From positions 62,001-126,000 of IMG/VR virus record IMGVR_UViG_3300032285_001029: DNA of 64,000 nt; one strand, given 5' to 3'. Origin of the DNA: a virus. Shown piece after piece: positions 62,496-64,000 of this stretch (position 1 is its first letter; each line of letters begins with the position of its first letter). Position numbers and translations under genes: made by a program. The notes beneath the pieces are model-generated. The model was not told the DNA's origin. It did not search any database and saw only the letters and a program-made list of their open reading frames with translations.

Positions 62496-64000
62496 ATGTC
62501 ATATATAATTAATCATTTTTCTGGAAGCCAACTAGCTGTTGTTCCTGACGGTACAGTCGATCAATCGACATCTTTAAAGTTAATTGGTAAAAACTATGTC
62601 GGTTACGGGGAAGCTCAAAATGAAAATTTTGCATATCTCTTAGAAAATTTTGCTAGTCCGACTGCTCCATCGCGTCCAGTGCCTGGACAACTTTGGTTTA
62701 ACAGCAATCTTAAAATCATTAGTGTTTACAACGGAACAGCGTGGAAACAAATTGGCCTTGCTGATATTGCAAGTGAACCGCCTGTTGGCGCTGCAAATGG
62801 ACAATTTTGGTTTAACACATCTACTCAACAAACTTTTATTAAAGCCGGAGATTCGTATAATTTAATTGGTCCGGAAGTAGCTCCAGGATTTGGAATTACT
62901 AGAGCAGTATCGACAACTATTCGAGATACAGACAGTAATGTTAAGCCAATTATAAAGCTTCTTATTGATAATACAGTTATAGCCATCGTTTCTAAAACAT
63001 CATTTACCATATTAAATGATGATTATATTTCTGGATTTAACTTATTAACTGCTGGTATAACATTATGCAATCAGTTTAACATTAAAGGAAATATAGAAGG
63101 TAATGCAGATTCGGCAACTAAATTAGCAACTGCACGTAACATTAACGGTGTTGCATTTGACGGAACAGCAAATATTGATATTACAGTATCAGGAAATTTA
63201 CTGACTGGAAATACATTAGCATCGACAATTGTTAATTCAAATTTAACTAGTGTAGGTACACTCGCTAATCTAACAGTTACAAATACTATCGTTGGCAGTG
63301 TGAACGGTAATGCAGCAACAGCAACTAAGTTGGCTGCAACTAAAAATATTAACGGTGTAGCATTTGACGGCAGCGCCAATATCACAATTTTTGATTCAAC
63401 CAAATTACCATTAACCGGCGGAGTACTGACGGGGGATCTTACATTGCGTGGTGATCCTATTGATAATAGTCATGCAGCAACTAAAAAATATGTAGATGAC
63501 AGAGTTGGCTCAATAACTCTCGTCCCGCAAGGTCTAATAACTCTATGGCATGGAATATTAGGTAACATTCCAGCTGGTTGGGCAATATGTGATGGTACCC
63601 GTGGAACACCAGATTTACGCGATAGATTTATTATTGGAGCCGGCAATTTATATCCAGTTGGAAATACTGGCGGAACTAAAGATGCAGTTGTAGTAGATCA
63701 TACACATACTGCAAGCTTTACTGGAACTCCACTACCAAATCATACACACGGTATTACCGATGCTGGACATGCCCATGCACAAGCTGGATATAATTTAAAT
63801 AATGATCCTGCAGGCGCTCTTCCTTTTTATAATTGGGCGAATACTCATAAAGCAACCAATGTCACACAAACCGGTTCTGCTACAACCGGAATTACCGTAA
63901 ATCCAATTACAGCAGGAACTCCGTCTGGATCAGTTACAGTTAACAATCCAGTTGGCGGAGTATCCGGAACCGATAAAAATTTACCTCCATATTATGCGCT
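62496..64000 (+). CDS. Tail-fibre protein with HxH tip motifs, 3' end cut by window edge
   Basis: Start ATG after RBS AAAGGAA. The N-terminal block matches the two genes upstream (TVDQSTSLKLIGKNYVGYGE, then FAYLLENFASPTAPSRPVPG followed by QLWFN). Then repeated units (LATARNINGVAFDGTANIDI and LAATKNINGVAFDGSANITI) as in fibre shafts, a KKYVDD linker, a collar-like GLITLWHGILGNIPAGWAICDG, and histidine pairs (HTHT, HTHG, HAHA) near residues 405-430. HxH pairs bind iron in T4 fibre tips. The frame is open to the right edge at residue about 501. Confidence 0.75.
   Translation, partial: MSYIINHFSGSQLAVVPDGTVDQSTSLKLIGKNYVGYGEAQNENFAYLLENFASPTAPSRPVPGQLWFNSNLKIISVYNGTAWKQIGLADIASEPPVGAANGQFWFNTSTQQTFIKAGDSYNLIGPEVAPGFGITRAVSTTIRDTDSNVKPIIKLLIDNTVIAIVSKTSFTILNDDYISGFNLLTAGITLCNQFNIKGNIEGNADSATKLATARNINGVAFDGTANIDITVSGNLLTGNTLASTIVNSNLTSVGTLANLTVTNTIVGSVNGNAATATKLAATKNINGVAFDGSANITIFDSTKLPLTGGVLTGDLTLRGDPIDNSHAATKKYVDDRVGSITLVPQGLITLWHGILGNIPAGWAICDGTRGTPDLRDRFIIGAGNLYPVGNTGGTKDAVVVDHTHTASFTGTPLPNHTHGITDAGHAHAQAGYNLNNDPAGALPFYNWANTHKATNVTQTGSATTGITVNPITAGTPSGSVTVNNPVGGVSGTDKNLPPYYA

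Noticed and set aside
1-64000. CRISPR arrays, insertion sequences, diversity-generating retroelements, integrase or attachment sites
   Set aside because: No regularly spaced short repeats, transposase, reverse transcriptase or integrase sequences were seen in the window.

Overview
The window is a stretch of an AT-rich, tailed double-stranded DNA phage genome of the T4-like contractile-tail type. The evidence is a T4-style capsid cluster (portal 20, core 67-like, protease 21, scaffold 22, major capsid 23), recombination nuclease subunits 46/47, a gp55-like late sigma factor, and a baseplate block (48/54-like, 53, hub/spike proteins, 25, 6, then a giant protein where T4 has gene 7). T4-like late promoters (TAAATA cores, including exact TATAAATA) precede many transcription units. 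No cellular genes, tRNAs, insertion sequences or CRISPR arrays were seen. The host is not identifiable; very large adhesive proteins and several tail-fibre paralogues would fit an aquatic phage, but that is inference.

Layout. 1-17811 (minus strand) holds virion decoration or fibre-type proteins: two long adhesins (one cut by the window edge, one of 2626 residues) and a run of beta-rich structural proteins that share short modules. 17917-25872 (minus) is the head block in T4 order (20, an 82-residue protein, 67-like, 21, 22, 23), led by a tape-measure-like gene; a rho-independent terminator closes gene 23. 25897-26981 (plus) holds a gp26-like tail/baseplate chaperone whose end carries a textbook -1 frameshift signal leading into a gp51-like extension. 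26982-32958 (minus) holds an unknown 386-residue protein, a 484-bp compositionally odd intergenic island, a GIY-YIG-type protein, a small protein, and genes 46, 47 and 55 behind a sigma70-like promoter. 33009-64000 (plus) is the baseplate and fibre block, including a 5148-residue protein and three related tail-collar or fibre proteins, the last cut by the right edge.

How the parts work together. The early-type promoter at about 33000 would make gp55, gp47 and gp46. gp55 would then redirect host polymerase to the TAAATA-type late promoters found before the head, tail and fibre units on both strands. The 67-like/21/22/23/20 set builds and matures the prohead. The gp26/gp51-like pair with the tape-measure-like protein and the 48/54-53-5-25-6 set build the tail and baseplate. 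The repeat-rich proteins on both flanks would bind the host surface.

The main point for a second look is the gp26-like frameshift at 26742-26804: a T TTT TTC heptamer followed by a perfect 14-bp inverted repeat, with a downstream -1 frame that has no start codon of its own. It would make the T4-type 26/51 pair the counterpart of the lambda G/GT tail chaperones. Secondary points are the island at 28143-28626, interlocked divergent late promoters at 25897-25921, a possible leaderless late transcript at 22145, and modules shared between the two arms.
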